Positions 12,162 to 24,900 of a stretch of DNA of 64,000 nt are shown piece by piece. The notes under the pieces are model-generated. The model was not told where the DNA came from and made no database searches. It saw only the letters and a program-made list of their open reading frames with translations. Made by a program: the position numbers and the translations under genes. The stretch is from Heracleum sosnowskyi (lineage: Eukaryota > Streptophyta > Magnoliopsida > Apiales > Apiaceae), in contig CM061241.1 of assembly GCA_030848705.1 (NCBI GenBank), positions 81,415,178-81,479,177 of the forward strand. Direction: 5' to 3'. Position 1 is the first letter of the stretch; each line of letters begins with the position of its first letter.

Positions 12162-12838
12162 CTAGCTTAAAACCTGTGCAATGAACGGTTTTTTTTTAAA
12201 AAATTTTATTTTTATTATTTACGTTTTAATATTTTATTAATTACATTTGTTAAATAAAATAAGTAGGTGTGTTAAACTTTTTTAAATAATTAAAAGTAAA
12301 TAAGTTACGGCTTGCCCCTGATATTTTTGAAAAATGATGGGTTTTTGTAAGAAAAAATAGAAAAAGTAACATGTTTTAGTTGAAAAGGGTAATTGTCCGT
12401 AATTAAAATTATTAAAATAGGTTTTTAAATAAATAAGTAAGGGTTTGACCATGATATTTTTGGAAAATAAGGGGTTTAGTAAGAAAAAGTAGCATGTTTT
12501 AGTTAAAAAAGTAATTATCCGTAATTAGAAGTATTAAAACAGGTTTTAAAATAAATAAGTAAGAGTTTTTCCGTGATCTTTTTAGAAAAAGAAAAAAATT
12601 TAATAAGAAAAATATAAAAAGTAAGTTAAAAAAGGAAATTGCCCGTGATTTTTTTGGAAAAGGAGGAGTTTTGTTAGAAGAGATCTGAATGCGTTTTAAC
12701 TGTAAAGGTAATTGGTTATAAACAGATAATATTTTTAATATTTTTTTTATAAATAATTAAGAGTAATTAAATAAAAACACTTTGATACCGACGGATTCAC
12801 CAAACTTTTAATGTTTCGACTATTATATAATAGTATAA
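12162..12838 (-). mobile_element. Small non-autonomous Helitron
   Basis: The 3' end on the minus strand has a short stem (CCGTTCATTGCACAGG, imperfect) followed by TTTTAAGCTAGT, that is, CTAG at the end and T after it, as expected for Helitrons. The 5' end near 12838 reads TATACTATTATATAATAG followed by CGAAACATT, a degenerate form of the head TCTATACTATATTATTAAAG seen at 43796 and 48980. The body carries about four degenerate copies of a 110-120 bp module (AAATAAGTAAGGGTTT..., GTGATATTTTTGGAAAA..., AACATGTTTTAGTT). The same module is found reversed in the 43-50 kb Helitrons. No Rep/helicase gene. Confidence 0.7.
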
Positions 12839-12934
12839 TATATAAGTATTTTTTTTTTGCAGTTTTGAATCTATTATTTATATATATATATATATAATAG
12901 AGCAACTAGGGGTTCAATGAGCCAATTAATTCAA

Positions 12935-13319
12935 GGGTTAATAATCAAGTGAGTCACTAAAGTGGGCTCAATGTATCAAGTTGGTCACTGAACTGAAAAC
13001 GGTATCAATAAGGTCATTAAAGTGGGTTACGGGTACATTTGATTAATTCTGCTAAATTTTTGTTAACGGTAAATGATGATGTGTTTAGTATAATCTTATG
13101 GAGGAATTCAGAACACTTTATCAGATGCTTGCCACATCAGATTATACTAAACACATCGGATTATACTAAATACATCATCATTTATCATTAACAAAAATTT
13201 AGCAAAATTAATCAAATGTACCCGTAACCCACTTTAATGACCTTATTGATACCATTTTCAGTTCAGTGACCAACTTGATACATTGAGCCCACTTTAGTGA
13301 CTCACTTGATCATTAACCC
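12935..13319. mobile_element. Fold-back MULE-type MITE (385 bp)
   Basis: The two ends are long inverted repeats of about 160 bp each. The left arm starts GGGTTAATAATCAAGTGAGT and the right arm ends ACTCACTTGATCATTAACCC. A 10-bp direct repeat ATTAATTCAA lies on both sides (12925-12934 and 13320-13329), a good target duplication. Long arms and a duplication of 9-10 bp point to the Mutator-like group. No coding capacity. Confidence 0.8.
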
Positions 13320-13324
13320 ATTAA

Positions 13325-13445
13325 TTCAAGTTAAATTACCAAAATATCCTTCTAAATTATATTTTAATTATACATGTATTAATTAATTTAAGTTAAATTA
13401 CCAAAATACCCTTCCAAATTATATTTTAATTATACATGTATTAAT
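13325..13445 (+). repeat. Direct repeat, two units of about 62 bp
   Basis: The block AAGTTAAATTACCAAAATA... to ...TACATGTATTAATTA occurs twice in a row with only a few differences. It starts within the right flank of the fold-back element. Confidence 0.8.
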
Positions 13446-13676
13446 TACTATTAATACTCATCTACTTTAATATGCGTACATTAATTGTGTCCAACTCATT
13501 ATTGCATGTCATTGATATTTATTATTACTTCAATATTTAATATTAACAATTTATGACTAGATATTATTTTTTATGAAATATAATATTAAAATTTTTAAAC
13601 ATTAAATAAATTGTGACAATGATGATTGATAATTGTTAATTGAAGGAGATTGCCAACTAATTTAGAACTTCATTCA

Positions 13677-15070
13677 CTATTGTAAAGTGATGCATATCAA
13701 ATCTTATTTTGCTAAATTGAAAAAACAAACTATTAGCCTTATTGCATATTTCGTATTCAGGTTCGCTATTTAGTTTATTACATTTATTTGCTTATATAGT
13801 ATACGATTTAGGGAGATCAAAAGTAATCATAAACCAAATAATGTTCACCAAGGCAAGGGCTATCCAACAACCGAGTAGGACCGGAAAGACTACTTTCAGT
13901 TAATCTGTCTTTCGTGAGGTAGGTCAGCTACTTCGGTTCCCTCGCCTTCGGCTCCATACTGATTAGGCCGGCCATAAAGGGACATCACGACTATGCAATT
14001 TAAGAAAGCACAACAACGGAAATTGATGATAAAAAATAATAGATATGGCGAGTGGACAATGAATATCAATCAAATAAGGAATTTGGATACAAAAGATATA
14101 ATAATAAGACCAATAGGTTTGTTTTTCGAAGTTAGCAAAATATGATTTGATCTGCATATCAAATCTTATTTTGATAAATTGAAAAAACAAACTATTGGCC
14201 GTATTGCATATTTCGTATCTAGGTTCGCTATTTGGTTCATTACATTTATTTGCTTATATAGCAGATGGTTCAAGAAGATCAAAAGTAATTATAGACCAAA
14301 TAAATGATGATAAAAAATAATGGATATGGTGAGTGGACAATGAATATCAACCAAAAAAGGAATTTGGATACAGAAGATGTAATAATAAGGTCAATAGGTT
14401 TGCTTTTCGAAGTTAGCAGAATATGATTTGATTTGCGTCACTTTGCAATAGCCAAAGAGAATATTTTGCACCATATCAAATATTAGGAAAATTCTAATAT
14501 TAGGATTGAAAAAACAAACTATTGGTCTTATTACAAATATTTCGTATCCAGGTTCGCTATTTGGTTTATTACATTTATTTGCTTATATAGTAAACAATTT
14601 AGGGAGATCAAAAGTAATCATAGACCAAATAAATTATGATAAAAAATAATAGATATGGCGAGTGAACAATGAATATCAATCAAATAAGGAATTTGGATAC
14701 GGAAGATGTAATAATAAGACCAATAGATTTGTTTTTCGAAGTTAGCAAAATATGATTTGATCTGCATATAAAATCTTATTTTGATAAATTGAAAAAACAA
14801 ACTATTGGCCGTATTGCATATTTCGTATCCATGTTCGCTATTTGGTTCATTACATTTATTTGTTTATATAGTAGACGGTTCAGGGAGATCAAAAGTAATT
14901 ATAGACCAAATAAATGATGATAAAAAAATAATGAATATGGTGAGTGGACAATGAATATCAACCAAAAAAGAAATCTGGATACACAAGATGTAATAATAAG
15001 GTCAATAGGTTTGTTTTTCGAAGTTAGCAAAATATGATTTGATTTGCGCCACTTTGCAATAGCCAAAGAG
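13677..15070. repeat. Cluster of palindromic repeats (four left arms, four right arms)
   Basis: A left arm (starts GCATATCAAATCTTATTTT at 13692, 14154 and 14764, and truncated near 14503) alternates with a right arm that is its imperfect inverse (each ends TTCGAAGTTAGCAAAATATG-like). The order is L R L R L R L R, with each arm about 130-150 bp. The outer ends CTATTGTAAAGTGATGC (13677) and GCGCCACTTTGCAATAG (about 15046) are inverted copies of each other. The first pair contains an extra GC-rich block at about 13851-13985. It looks like a fold-back MITE that was duplicated in tandem. No coding sequence. Confidence 0.65.
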
Positions 15071-15123
15071 AATATTTTGTACCATATCAAATAATTTTTT
15101 TTACAAATTTAGTAATATCTTAA

Positions 15124-15334
15124 GAGTAATGCTAGAGGTACCGAATTGGGTACCGAATTTTGATACCAAATGATGTGGCATTGGTGATGTGGAAGTTTGG
15201 GATGATTTTATTGGGAAAAGTAATGTGAATGCAGGGGGGTCCACTATTATTAATTAAGTTGTTGCCAATAAAAATATGACATGTGGCATTTGAGATCCAT
15301 TTTGGGATTCAATTTGATACCCCTAGCATTATTC
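15124..15334. mobile_element. MITE with near-perfect 9-bp target duplication (211 bp)
   Basis: The termini GAGTAATGCTAGAGGTA and, inverted, GAATAATGCTAGGGGTA form inverted repeats of about 60 bp with mismatches. The flanks ATATCTTAA (15115-15123) and ATATCTTCA (15335-15343) differ at one base. The length of the duplication suggests a Mutator-like MITE. Confidence 0.75.
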
Positions 15335-15343
15335 ATATCTTCA

Positions 15344-16059
15344 ACATTAAGCTATATAGCAAACAAGTGTGATACAAATATTGTACGAAATAGTTTTACT
15401 GACTACTTCAAACATGTTAAATACTATTTTGTTTTTATAAAATTACACGGGCAAAATAAGTCACACTCATTTAAAATATTTCAAATCTCCCGTAACTAAA
15501 AGACTGCAAGCACTTCAAAATTACAGGTTTTACTTATATTGTACGTCGTTATTAGATATGATCATTTTTAATGAAAAAAGATTTTATTCGCAACAGAACC
15601 TATAATACATTTCATATGTCTGCATATATTTACATGATTAAAAATATATGACATTTTCTATCAAAAACTGATCCCACTTACAACAAAACATATATTATAT
15701 TTAATAAATCGACTTATCATTTTATAACATAAGAATGTAGAACATACCCGTGCGAATTATAAAGCTAGTTTCTTTTAATCCCACAATCCACAAAAATCCC
15801 TTGCATGTCATTTTAATGTGATAAGTATGAAATTATTTTGGCAATGTTATGTGTTGGGTAACCAAAGGACCCACGTGTAAACGATGTTCTCATAATTCTT
15901 TTGTTGCACATTCATTCTACAATCTAACGTACACTCGAAAAGAGATTGAGATTGAAAGTGAAAGACTCCTTGACATAGTACTCTTTAGTCAAACTTCCCA
16001 TGACCAACACCCACCGTCCGATTACACTCCCTCAAACCAATCTTAACCGTCCAAAACAG
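15344..16059. other. Intergenic sequence upstream of the YTH gene
   Basis: AT-rich. No gene was seen. CCCGTGCGAATTATAAAGCTAGT near 15748 resembles a Helitron 3' end but lacks the second stem arm. The promoter of the YTH gene probably begins in the last few hundred bases. Confidence 0.4.
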
Positions 16060-16250
16060 GAAGCTGGGTCGGTTACGGTTCCACACTTTTTGTCACTTTC
16101 CTACAAAACCACTCTCTAGTCTCTACTCTCTCCTTCTACTACTAGTTTATACTTACGGTGTGCTTGTATCTACAACCTTATACTTACAGTGTTGTGTTTC
16201 GGTGTTGTACAATTGTGTAAAAAGCTCATCACATACAAGGTTACTCCTAT

Positions 16251-16292
<42 letters not shown>

Positions 16293-16735
16293 GCTTTCAT
16301 TTCCCATTTGCTTGTTTTGTTTTCAAGTTTTTTTTTGCTACAAAAATGTATGGTTTTTTTAAATTTTAAAGTTGTGAAGTTGTTATATGACCATGTTTCT
16401 TGCATACCCAGAAGGTGTTTGATACTTATTTGACTAGTGTAGTTGTTAAAAAGATTTAATTTTGATGTTTTTTAAATGCCTGAACTGTGAATTTGTGAAG
16501 AGAATTAGGCAAGAATTTTGTTCTTTCTACTTGAAGAAAAAAATATGATTCTTGCAGTGTTATGTGCATTTAAATAATTGTATACAGGATATGGACTTTG
16601 TGTAATAAGCCTTGTTTTGTAATATTCTATGTTTGTTGACTTGTTATTTTAATAGTTTGGTGTTAAATATTGGGTTTGAATAATGCTGTGGCTTTTTTAA
16701 TCTATGTCTTTTTTGTTGCAGTTCTGGAGTTTGCT
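16060..16735 (+). promoter_or_regulatory. 5' leader and leader intron of the YTH gene, with CT microsatellite
   Basis: A likely leader exon ends at ACATACAAG|GTTACT (donor at 16240). The intron runs to TTTTTGTTGCAG at 16721, and the coding ATG follows 14 bases later. Just inside the intron is a pure CT repeat, 16253-16289. The transcription start was not determined. Leader introns of this kind often raise expression in plants (general knowledge). Confidence 0.5.
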
Positions 16736-19700
16736 ATGGCTAGAGAACTGAAACCCGAGAAATGTATCCGTTGCTACTTGATGGTATTATGTAGAGTTTC
16801 GTTTTCAGTTTTGAATTTGGGTATATGGTAATTTAGAATTGTGGCATTTATGATCTCGTTGTTGTGTAATATTATATGTTTCCATGTTTATGGTGATTTT
16901 AGCTATTTTTGTTGGTGCTGTTGAAAATATAGTTACGCTGACTTTTTGTTTTTGGATGCGAGCTTTATTGGTTAGTGACTTAGTGTATATAGAGTGGGTG
17001 ATTGGCGCGTTTTTTCTTCAAAACCGCCAATCAATTTGTATTCTTGCCATAACGAAGTGGATTGTCGTTTTCGTATCACTTAACTGTATTTTTCAGCTGA
17101 TTCCCTTGCTGCACATATGAAATCTGATGTTCGTGCCCCATTGGTTGAAAGAGATAAGGTACGTAATCTAATAATTTGTTATATACGGCTCGCTTTAGCT
17201 TTTTTGTCTTGACAAGAACGTAACTGTATAACATTCTTTCTAGATATAAATATTGGTCCTGGTCGGTGAAATTATAATGTTGTTTGAAGTTTGACAGTAC
17301 TTGTCACTTGCCTTTAGTGGTCATTATTTTTATTATTTTATAATAACGTTATTTGCATTGGTTTTATTCTCAGGATGCACTCAAAAATGTAATTCCACCT
17401 CATACATCTTCTCGCGGTTCATCAAGCAATGCTGCTGCAACCATGAAAGGTGAGACCGGTGAACACTCGGCTTCAGAGCAAGGTGGCTACTATCCACATA
17501 CTAGCTGTTACCCTTATCACTACTCAGGTAGACATTAGATTGTTGATTTAATTATGTCCTTCAAATTGATGATTCACAATCTTAACTTTGGCAACTGGAA
17601 TACGAATGCACAACGTTCATACCATATTTATGTACAAGATCTGTGCAAGTATGGTGTTTTAATTGCTGGATGGTTGACATGAAATGTGAGGGTGTATGTC
17701 ATTTTATCTGGACACCTGGATTCTGAGTTTTACGTTAGATATTAAGCCTTAAAAAATCAATTGTTTCTCTAATAAAGTTTTATGTAATTTTTCATATCCT
17801 CATTAGTAGTAGTGCAGAACTTTGGGGTTGACCATGAAGTTATTCTAAAAGAGTCTAGGATTGCAGTATCCTCTAAAGTTGTCTGCCTGGTTAGCAGCTT
17901 TGTAATTTTCAGAACATGTATCAAGTTATGAAGTTCAGTATGCTGGCACTTTACTTTTGAAAGAAAATGATACATCATCTAACATGGTGGTGACGCTGGT
18001 AGTTTTACAGCCTACTGTTGCAAAATTAATGGATATGTGAAGTATGGACCGTTTTCCTGCTTATTTTGTTATTCAGTTTTACATAGCTAATTTTTGTTTT
18101 TCTTTGCAGTATATAACGGAAGTTATAATCAATTGGATGGTCAGGGTTATCGGGATGCTGGTAGTGGCAGCTCTTCCTATAAAGTATGTTCTTCATTTTT
18201 TTCCTATTGTATTTGCTCCGAGTTATCTTCTTTATTGTTTAATTATATCATCAAACATTTAGTTCACAAATTTGCTATTTAGATTTTAGACGATGGTGGA
18301 GAAAAATCTCATTTTCATATTTTTCCCCTCCAGTCAAATGACGGTTCACATCTCTATTATATGCCTGCCTATAATAATTACCCTGCTGGAACATACATGT
18401 GCGTTGATGGGAATCAGCCCTATGGTTCTTCATCTGGATATGTACAGAATGCTAGTGTGTATGGTTCAGAAATTATGCCACACTACTACTGGAATACAAC
18501 ACAAGTTAGCGATGCCACACACGGGATAGCTGCTGCACGTGGTGGAGCAAAATTTTCTCTGAGCTCTGACATTTCAGCGAATACAAATGGTTCTGATGAT
18601 CAAATGAAAAGATTCAACTTTTTTGATAGTAAAGCTCCCACTTCAGCTCAGAATACTAACTCGACAGAGTACTCTTCGAAGTTCTATGAGTCTCTGCTTT
18701 ATGGCCAGTCTTTAAGAAACTCTCATCAGGTGTTTTTTTATGCAAGAAGTGTAGTGTAATGTTTCATATAGTAATCATGTCACTTTTATTGATCAAATAA
18801 CTTTAGAACTTACCTATCAATTGATGCAGTTGGCAATTGGAGTATACAGTTGACCTTTTGTGTTCTAACCATTACCCCTTTGTTAATCGAGATATATCTC
18901 GCACGTAATTTTTTAATGTATCTTATTATTATTTGTATTAATTATGTATTTCTTTTTTACTTTTATTTAAATTTTGGTAAGTTATATTTATTCACTTTTA
19001 AGACTAGATTATAATTATTTTCTCCGAATAGTAATGTTCAGTGAATTTTTGTATTTATTAGTAATCAAACATCAATTACTTCACTTAATAATGATGCTTA
19101 AAGATATGACAGTTTTACCCTGATGACCTATCCACATTGAGTCCCTTACGCTAATTATAGAAAGATATATAATATAATATAACGTTTTTTTGATTTTTTC
19201 GCATGTAAATGTTAGTCTTTGTGTTTAACTAACCTCTTGCTGTAATATTCTATTAATAGTCAATAGTCTTTTTCAGGAATTTAAAAGGCTCGTGTATCCA
19301 CGAGCAACTTTCTAAATTTGGCAACTTGTTGCGGTTTAAAGCATTTTGTCATTAAATTGTATATCTTAAGTCTTTGATTTTGATTGGAAGTCGTGTGTTA
19401 TATTAATTTTTTTTTACTGTTTTTATTTTGACATCTATGTTTCTTGTTGTCATTAATAATATAACTTGTTTTTGTATCGTCTGCAGTTGAGCTCCAGTTC
19501 TTTATTACCAGGTGCTGCACAGAAATTTCAATCATATGGAAAGTGGTCACCATTTTCTGGTAGCAAGCAAGGTGGCTACTTTGCAGAAGATGCCGCTCTG
19601 AACTACAAGAGAGCAGATGCTAAAATTTGGAGGGGCAACAATGGTTCTTCTTCAAGTAAAAATTCCATATATGGGGAGTTGGGAGATGCAGATGACCTAA

Positions 19701-21090
19701 CTCGTGGTCCTCGGAGACTTGGCAAGAACATCCCTTTGGCTTCTTCAGCTGAAAAGGAACAGATGGGGCTCTCTGTAAATAGGTATCAGTTTAATTCCGA
19801 AGATTTTCAGATTGACTATGATGAAGCAAAGTTCTATGTCATCAAATCATATAATGAAGATAATATCCACAAATCTGTCAAGTACAATGTCTGGTCAAGT
19901 ACTCCTGACGGAAACAAAAAACTAGATGCAGCTTTCCGTGATAAAATGGCCAAAACAAGTGAATCAGGAATAGAATGTCCAATTTTCCTGTTCTTTTCAG
20001 TAAGTTATTAATCTGCCTATTATTTGTTTCTTTTAGAAAATGACTCCTTTTGGAGTCAGTTTGGGCAATTGTCAGTTTTACCATTACCTAACCCACCACT
20101 GGACCTCAGGTTAATGGAAGTGGCCAGTTCGTTGGTGTGGCGGAGATGATCGGACCCGTGGATTTTAACAGTAACTTGAGCTTTTGGGAGCTCAACAAGT
20201 GGACTGGTTTTTTCCCAGTTAAGTGGCATATCATTAAGGATGTTCCAAATGCACAACTTCGCCACATTATCCTGGAGAATAATGACCACAGGCCTGTTAC
20301 ATTTACTAGAGATTCTCAGGAGGTATAAGCCATGTTTTTAGACAGTTTGCCCAGCTTTTGCTTTTGTATTGGGTTCTTTATATTTCTTGCAGACCTTGCT
20401 CCCTCTTTTACTGCTACAAGTTGAGAACCCTTTTTTTTAATGCACAAGAACAAGGAAATGTTTGGTTTAAATTTTCTTCAATTAATATCAATCTTGATTT
20501 TATTGTTGTGCCATGTGGCTAATCACTAAATTGATCCACTTTTATGTGTAATACTTTGTTGAGGTTTATCTTGGTTAATTTATCATTGGCTTTTCATATT
20601 TGCAGGTTGGACTGGAGCAAGGTTTAGAAATGTTACAAATTTTTAAAACTTTTGCTAAAGAATCCTCGCTGTTGGAAGACTTTGACTTCTATGAAAAGCG
20701 AGAGAAGTCGCATGAATCCAAGACAAACACTGCTTCTCAACCTGAGATTCTTGGGAATCGTGATTCTCCGGCAAGTTTTTTTCCTCCTCTTCCTTCACTT
20801 CCAAATTAAAATCATTCAAGTCTTTCAGTTACTCTATTGTTTACCTACCTTTGGTATATAATGATAATTTATTATATTTGGTATGAAAATTTTGTACTAT
20901 GATTTGTGAAAGTAAACTTGCTTATTGATTTTGATCAACTTTACTGATAGTTTTGCATGTGTATCTTATACAGAAACCAAAAAAGGAGTGCAAAAGGATT
21001 GTGGGTGAAAACTCTGGTTCCAGCAATGATTTTTCTGACGCTACATCATCGCTGATCCAGCTTGCGAAAAACTTGTCCCTTTCTAAATAG
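16736..21090 (+). CDS. YTH-domain RNA-binding protein (ECT family, m6A reader)
   Basis: Nine coding exons: 16736-16763, 17097-17158, 17374-17527, 18110-18183, 18334-18729, 19487-19999, 20110-20322, 20606-20770 and 20974-21090. They keep one frame and give 573 residues. The first half is a low-complexity Tyr/Ser/Gly/Asn-rich region, as in plant ECT proteins. The YTH domain begins near residue 343. The three tryptophans expected for the methyl-adenosine cage are at 374 (KYNVW), 435 and 440 (FWELNKW). Other conserved words are [28 protein letters not shown] and [14 protein letters not shown] proteins bind m6A in mRNA in the cytoplasm and affect transcript fate (family knowledge). The start is the first ATG after the leader intron and gives MARELKPEK. 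The short first coding exon is inferred from splice phase. The last intron appears to use a GC donor. I am not naming a specific ECT paralogue. Confidence 0.9.
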
Positions 21091-21966
21091 TCATCTTTAA
21101 TACCTCCTCTTTGGAACTTCTGAGCACAGACGATCACTGGTTTTACTTTCCATTTTGTGATTATCTATCTCATGGAATCTGTTAATGTAGTATGAAGAAT
21201 GTTTACTTCGTTCCCATCATTCTGTGGTCACGCTATCTTGTATTTTCGTGAAAGTTTCTAGGAAGGCGGGTTTAATTTCTTTGTTCTTTATGCTCCTTGC
21301 TGGTGCTTATATCTTGTATTCTAGTGTCTGCAGTGATATGTCTAAAAATGAAAATGGTAGTGCAAGACTTCCAAGTAACGTGCTTATTTACATTAGAACT
21401 AAAATGATATGATTTGAAACACTGCAAAACTTCACTTCTTAGACAACAGGTACAGCAAAGGACCTTATATGATTTTAAAACTTGGAATGTCATTAAGAGA
21501 ATTGTAAATTTCGATTTGACCATTTTATGAATTTATTTATATTAACATATGTTACTATTTACTGCTACAATAAATATAAAATCCAGAATATTTTAAATCC
21601 TCCCATATTTTAAAATTTACTACCAGTTCTGTAAATTGCACATTGAACTGATCATATGCCTGAGATTAAAAAAAATGGATAAATTAACAAATTTAGTGTT
21701 TCATTCTAATTTACTTGATTTGTTGATTCATAGCACAGAATTAATATTGAGATTCAGTACATCTAATTAGAGAATAGGTCTTCTAAAGATTATTTATTTT
21801 CTTCTAAACAGATACTTTCTTGAATAAGATATATTTTAATTAAACTAAATTAAATAAATAATTAATTAATATGGTATTTTTTTTAAAATAATTAATTTAA
21901 ATTGTATAAAATACAATAATTGTGCGGGAAGTAAGGCCTTAAACCCCTAAAATCTAAAAAGCCTTC
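21091..21966. other. 3' region of the YTH gene and promoter of the pseudouridine synthase gene
   Basis: About 880 bp, AT-rich toward the right. Contains the YTH 3' UTR and the start region of the next gene in the same direction. No further gene or repeat was recognised. Confidence 0.5.
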
Positions 21967-21976
21967 AAAACCCTAG
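21967..21976 (+). promoter_or_regulatory. Telo-box-like element just before the TruA-type gene
   Basis: AAAACCCTAG lies 6 bp before the ATG. The AAACCCTA telo-box is common near starts of plant genes for ribosome and RNA-processing proteins. Another C-rich copy (TAAACCCCTAAA) is about 20 bp upstream. Function here is inferred from motif and position. Confidence 0.5.
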
Positions 21977-21982
21977 AAACCG

Positions 21983-24900
21983 ATGGCAGAGAGTCAATCA
22001 CAGTCGTTCAGCTCCCTGAACATTCAAAACTCGCTTGATTTATCGCCGGAATCTCCTAATCGTCCGGCGAAGGTGGCGAAACTCGTCGGCGACGACGAAG
22101 AAGATAGCGAATTGATCGAAATTGATGAAGCTATGAATCGAAAGCCTGGAATTCAAAGATACTTGTTGGCAGTTGAGTACATTGGGACTCGATTTTGTGG
22201 TGCGCAACAACAACCTACTGACAGAACTGTCGTTGGCGTTCTCCAGGTATGTATGTATCTATTTATGTATGTACTTGTCGTTTAGTTTCAAATTCAGAGA
22301 GAGAGAGAGAGAGGAGAGAGGAGACGTTCTCGAGGTTTTTATGTATCTATTTATGTAATTTTAAATTGTTTAGATTGAAATTTAAATTTGTGAATTTTTT
22401 GGTGTAAAGTGTTTGATACAGAGAAGTCTAGTGAATATTTTAATTTGTTCTTAGATAAATGTGATTTGTGCATGATTAGTAATGTGTAAGTTGTTAATTA
22501 TGATGTAAATATTCTAGAGTTATTGTGAAAATGTTTATGCGGAGATCAGTTGATTTATTGTAAAAACATATTAATACTGTATCTCTATTCTCTGCCACAT
22601 GCATTGTTTTGAAAATAGGTTGCATTTCTTGTAGAAATACTATGCACTAAGTTCGAGAAATTCGTGAATCTTATATTTGTTTGGAAATGTTTGCAACATA
22701 TGTTAATTTGTTTGTTGAAGATTTTATAGGTGAACATGCAATTTCAAACTTGCACTTTAGATTCCACTGTATCATCCTATTAGTTGCCAAGTTTATGATT
22801 TTTTTTTTTACATTTAACGTTTAGGGCAGCCATTTAGACAGATTTTTTTTATTTAACACTATACATAAAAATACAGCTATGTTTCCATTGGTTTTAGAAA
22901 AGCTTAGGATAGGTTTTCTAATAAACAATCAATTTCTTGTAAAAGAGTTGAAATAAGATGTTGACTTGTGCACAACTTGGTATAAACAATATTTATCCTG
23001 GACTTCAGTTCAAATTTATGCATACTAAAATAGTGTTAACCGAAGAAGTATATTTCTTTGAACTTTGTTTGACATGTACTCTCTCCGTCCCCATTTAGTT
23101 GTCCAATTTGACTTGTGGGTGGTTAAATTGACAAAGTTTGACTGAAATTTATACGATATAATTGACAAAAATAAAAAAAATTATATCATTGAAAAGTATA
23201 TCTAGTCAATGAAAATATATAATTTTTAGTTTTTTTAAAATAGTAATTTTTAATCTTTAGTAAGAACTTGGTCAATTTGACCACTAAAAAGTCAAAATGG
23301 ACAACTAATTAGGGACGGAGGGAGTATCATACTGTGTTAACTCAAAGCTTATGTAGTATATTAATTTGTCGAGTGGAATTGTAGTTTAGCGTTTGGTAAT
23401 AATTTGATCTTTTTAAACTGATTCTGCTGTTGGTACTCAATATGGATCATGTGATTTAGCTAACAGATTCATTCTTCTTCACATAGGAAGCATTCCGTAG
23501 ATTTATTGGACAGTCGGTCTCCGTGACTTGCTCAAGTCGAACGGTAAGTTACCCATATACAATGCTAATTGATATAAGGGCACCATGTATCTTATCGCTG
23601 ATTTTTGTCAAGACTGCATAGCATTAGTATTATTAGCTGTAATAGTATTGGAGTAAGGGTGTCATGGCATGACAATTTTTTCCCTAGATTTATCTCAAGT
23701 TCAATTATCTTGCATCTGTGATTCTTCGTCAAGTATCTCATACAGTTTAGGGACCGAAAATTATTACATGTAAAACATGTTTTAGAAATCAGTATGAAAC
23801 ATGAGTCAAACTTAATAAGATTGATTTCAAAGTTTAGATGCACAAGACCTATTTGGTCTGTGAGATGTACTGAAAGTATATTACTCACAGCGTCTGCAAT
23901 ATATATCTCTTCTGTTAATCTCCTGTTCTGTACATGGTTGGGCATATCTTTTCCTGGTAACTTTTTTCAAAATTTGAAGACATGGAAATATTGTTGAATA
24001 AAATGTTAAGTTAAATGTTTTCTCTGTACTTAACTATAGAAGTACGGACCCAAACAAAAATAAAAACTCTCTGTAATGTGAATATTATATAAGATTGTGA
24101 AGCAGACTCTTACTACTGTATACCTTTTACAGCTCCTTTATTACGTTGGATTATGGATTTCACTAACTCTGCACCTGTTTTACAATTTGGCACTGTTCTG
24201 GATTTTTTGAGTTGTAGTAGATATCACTAACCCCAAGTTGGCTGAATCTGTAAAGCTTTGCCAAAATCCTGCTTGGATTGTAACCTTAGATATGGTTTGT
24301 AAAAGTTCAGTTAATTTTTCAGATTCCCTTATCAGAGCACATTATATTTGTGAAAACATCGTGGGAAGGATGATTTTTTTTTTTCAATTGAATTAATACA
24401 TTATTTTTCTTTTTTTGTAGCTTGGAAAATGTTATCCAAGACCAAAGCGATATAGTTGTCATTTTGGATGTATCTGTTTGGATTTTATTCGGATGGTATT
24501 TTTACTGTTGCAGGATGCTGGAGTACATGCCCTATCAAATGTTTTTCACGTAGATGTGGAGCGAATAAGTAAGAGGAAACCTGGTGAACCGGTAAGTTCT
24601 GAATTGTCGAAATTTCTGCTTTTGTATTTCCCCTTGCAAAGCTCATCAGGGTAACCTGATAGTACTGCCTTTTAATTATGTAATATTGTATTGTGTCCTT
24701 TTCCAAGGTTAAATAGCCATACATGTTAATGTGGACATTTTTCTTCTTATTCCACTGCCTATTAGACAATAGCTTTAAGCTGCATTTGGTATTTGTTTTT
24801 TAGGATTATTGTGTAGGGGCAATTTCTGAATTTCTAAGCAGTTGAGCATATAAGATTATATATTTATATGTGAATCCCCGGAATTCACAGTCCAACTTTA

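Noticed and set aside
15746..15772. CCCGTGCGAATTATAAAGCTAGT as a Helitron 3' end
   Set aside because: It has the CTAGT end but no second stem arm, and no head was found upstream.
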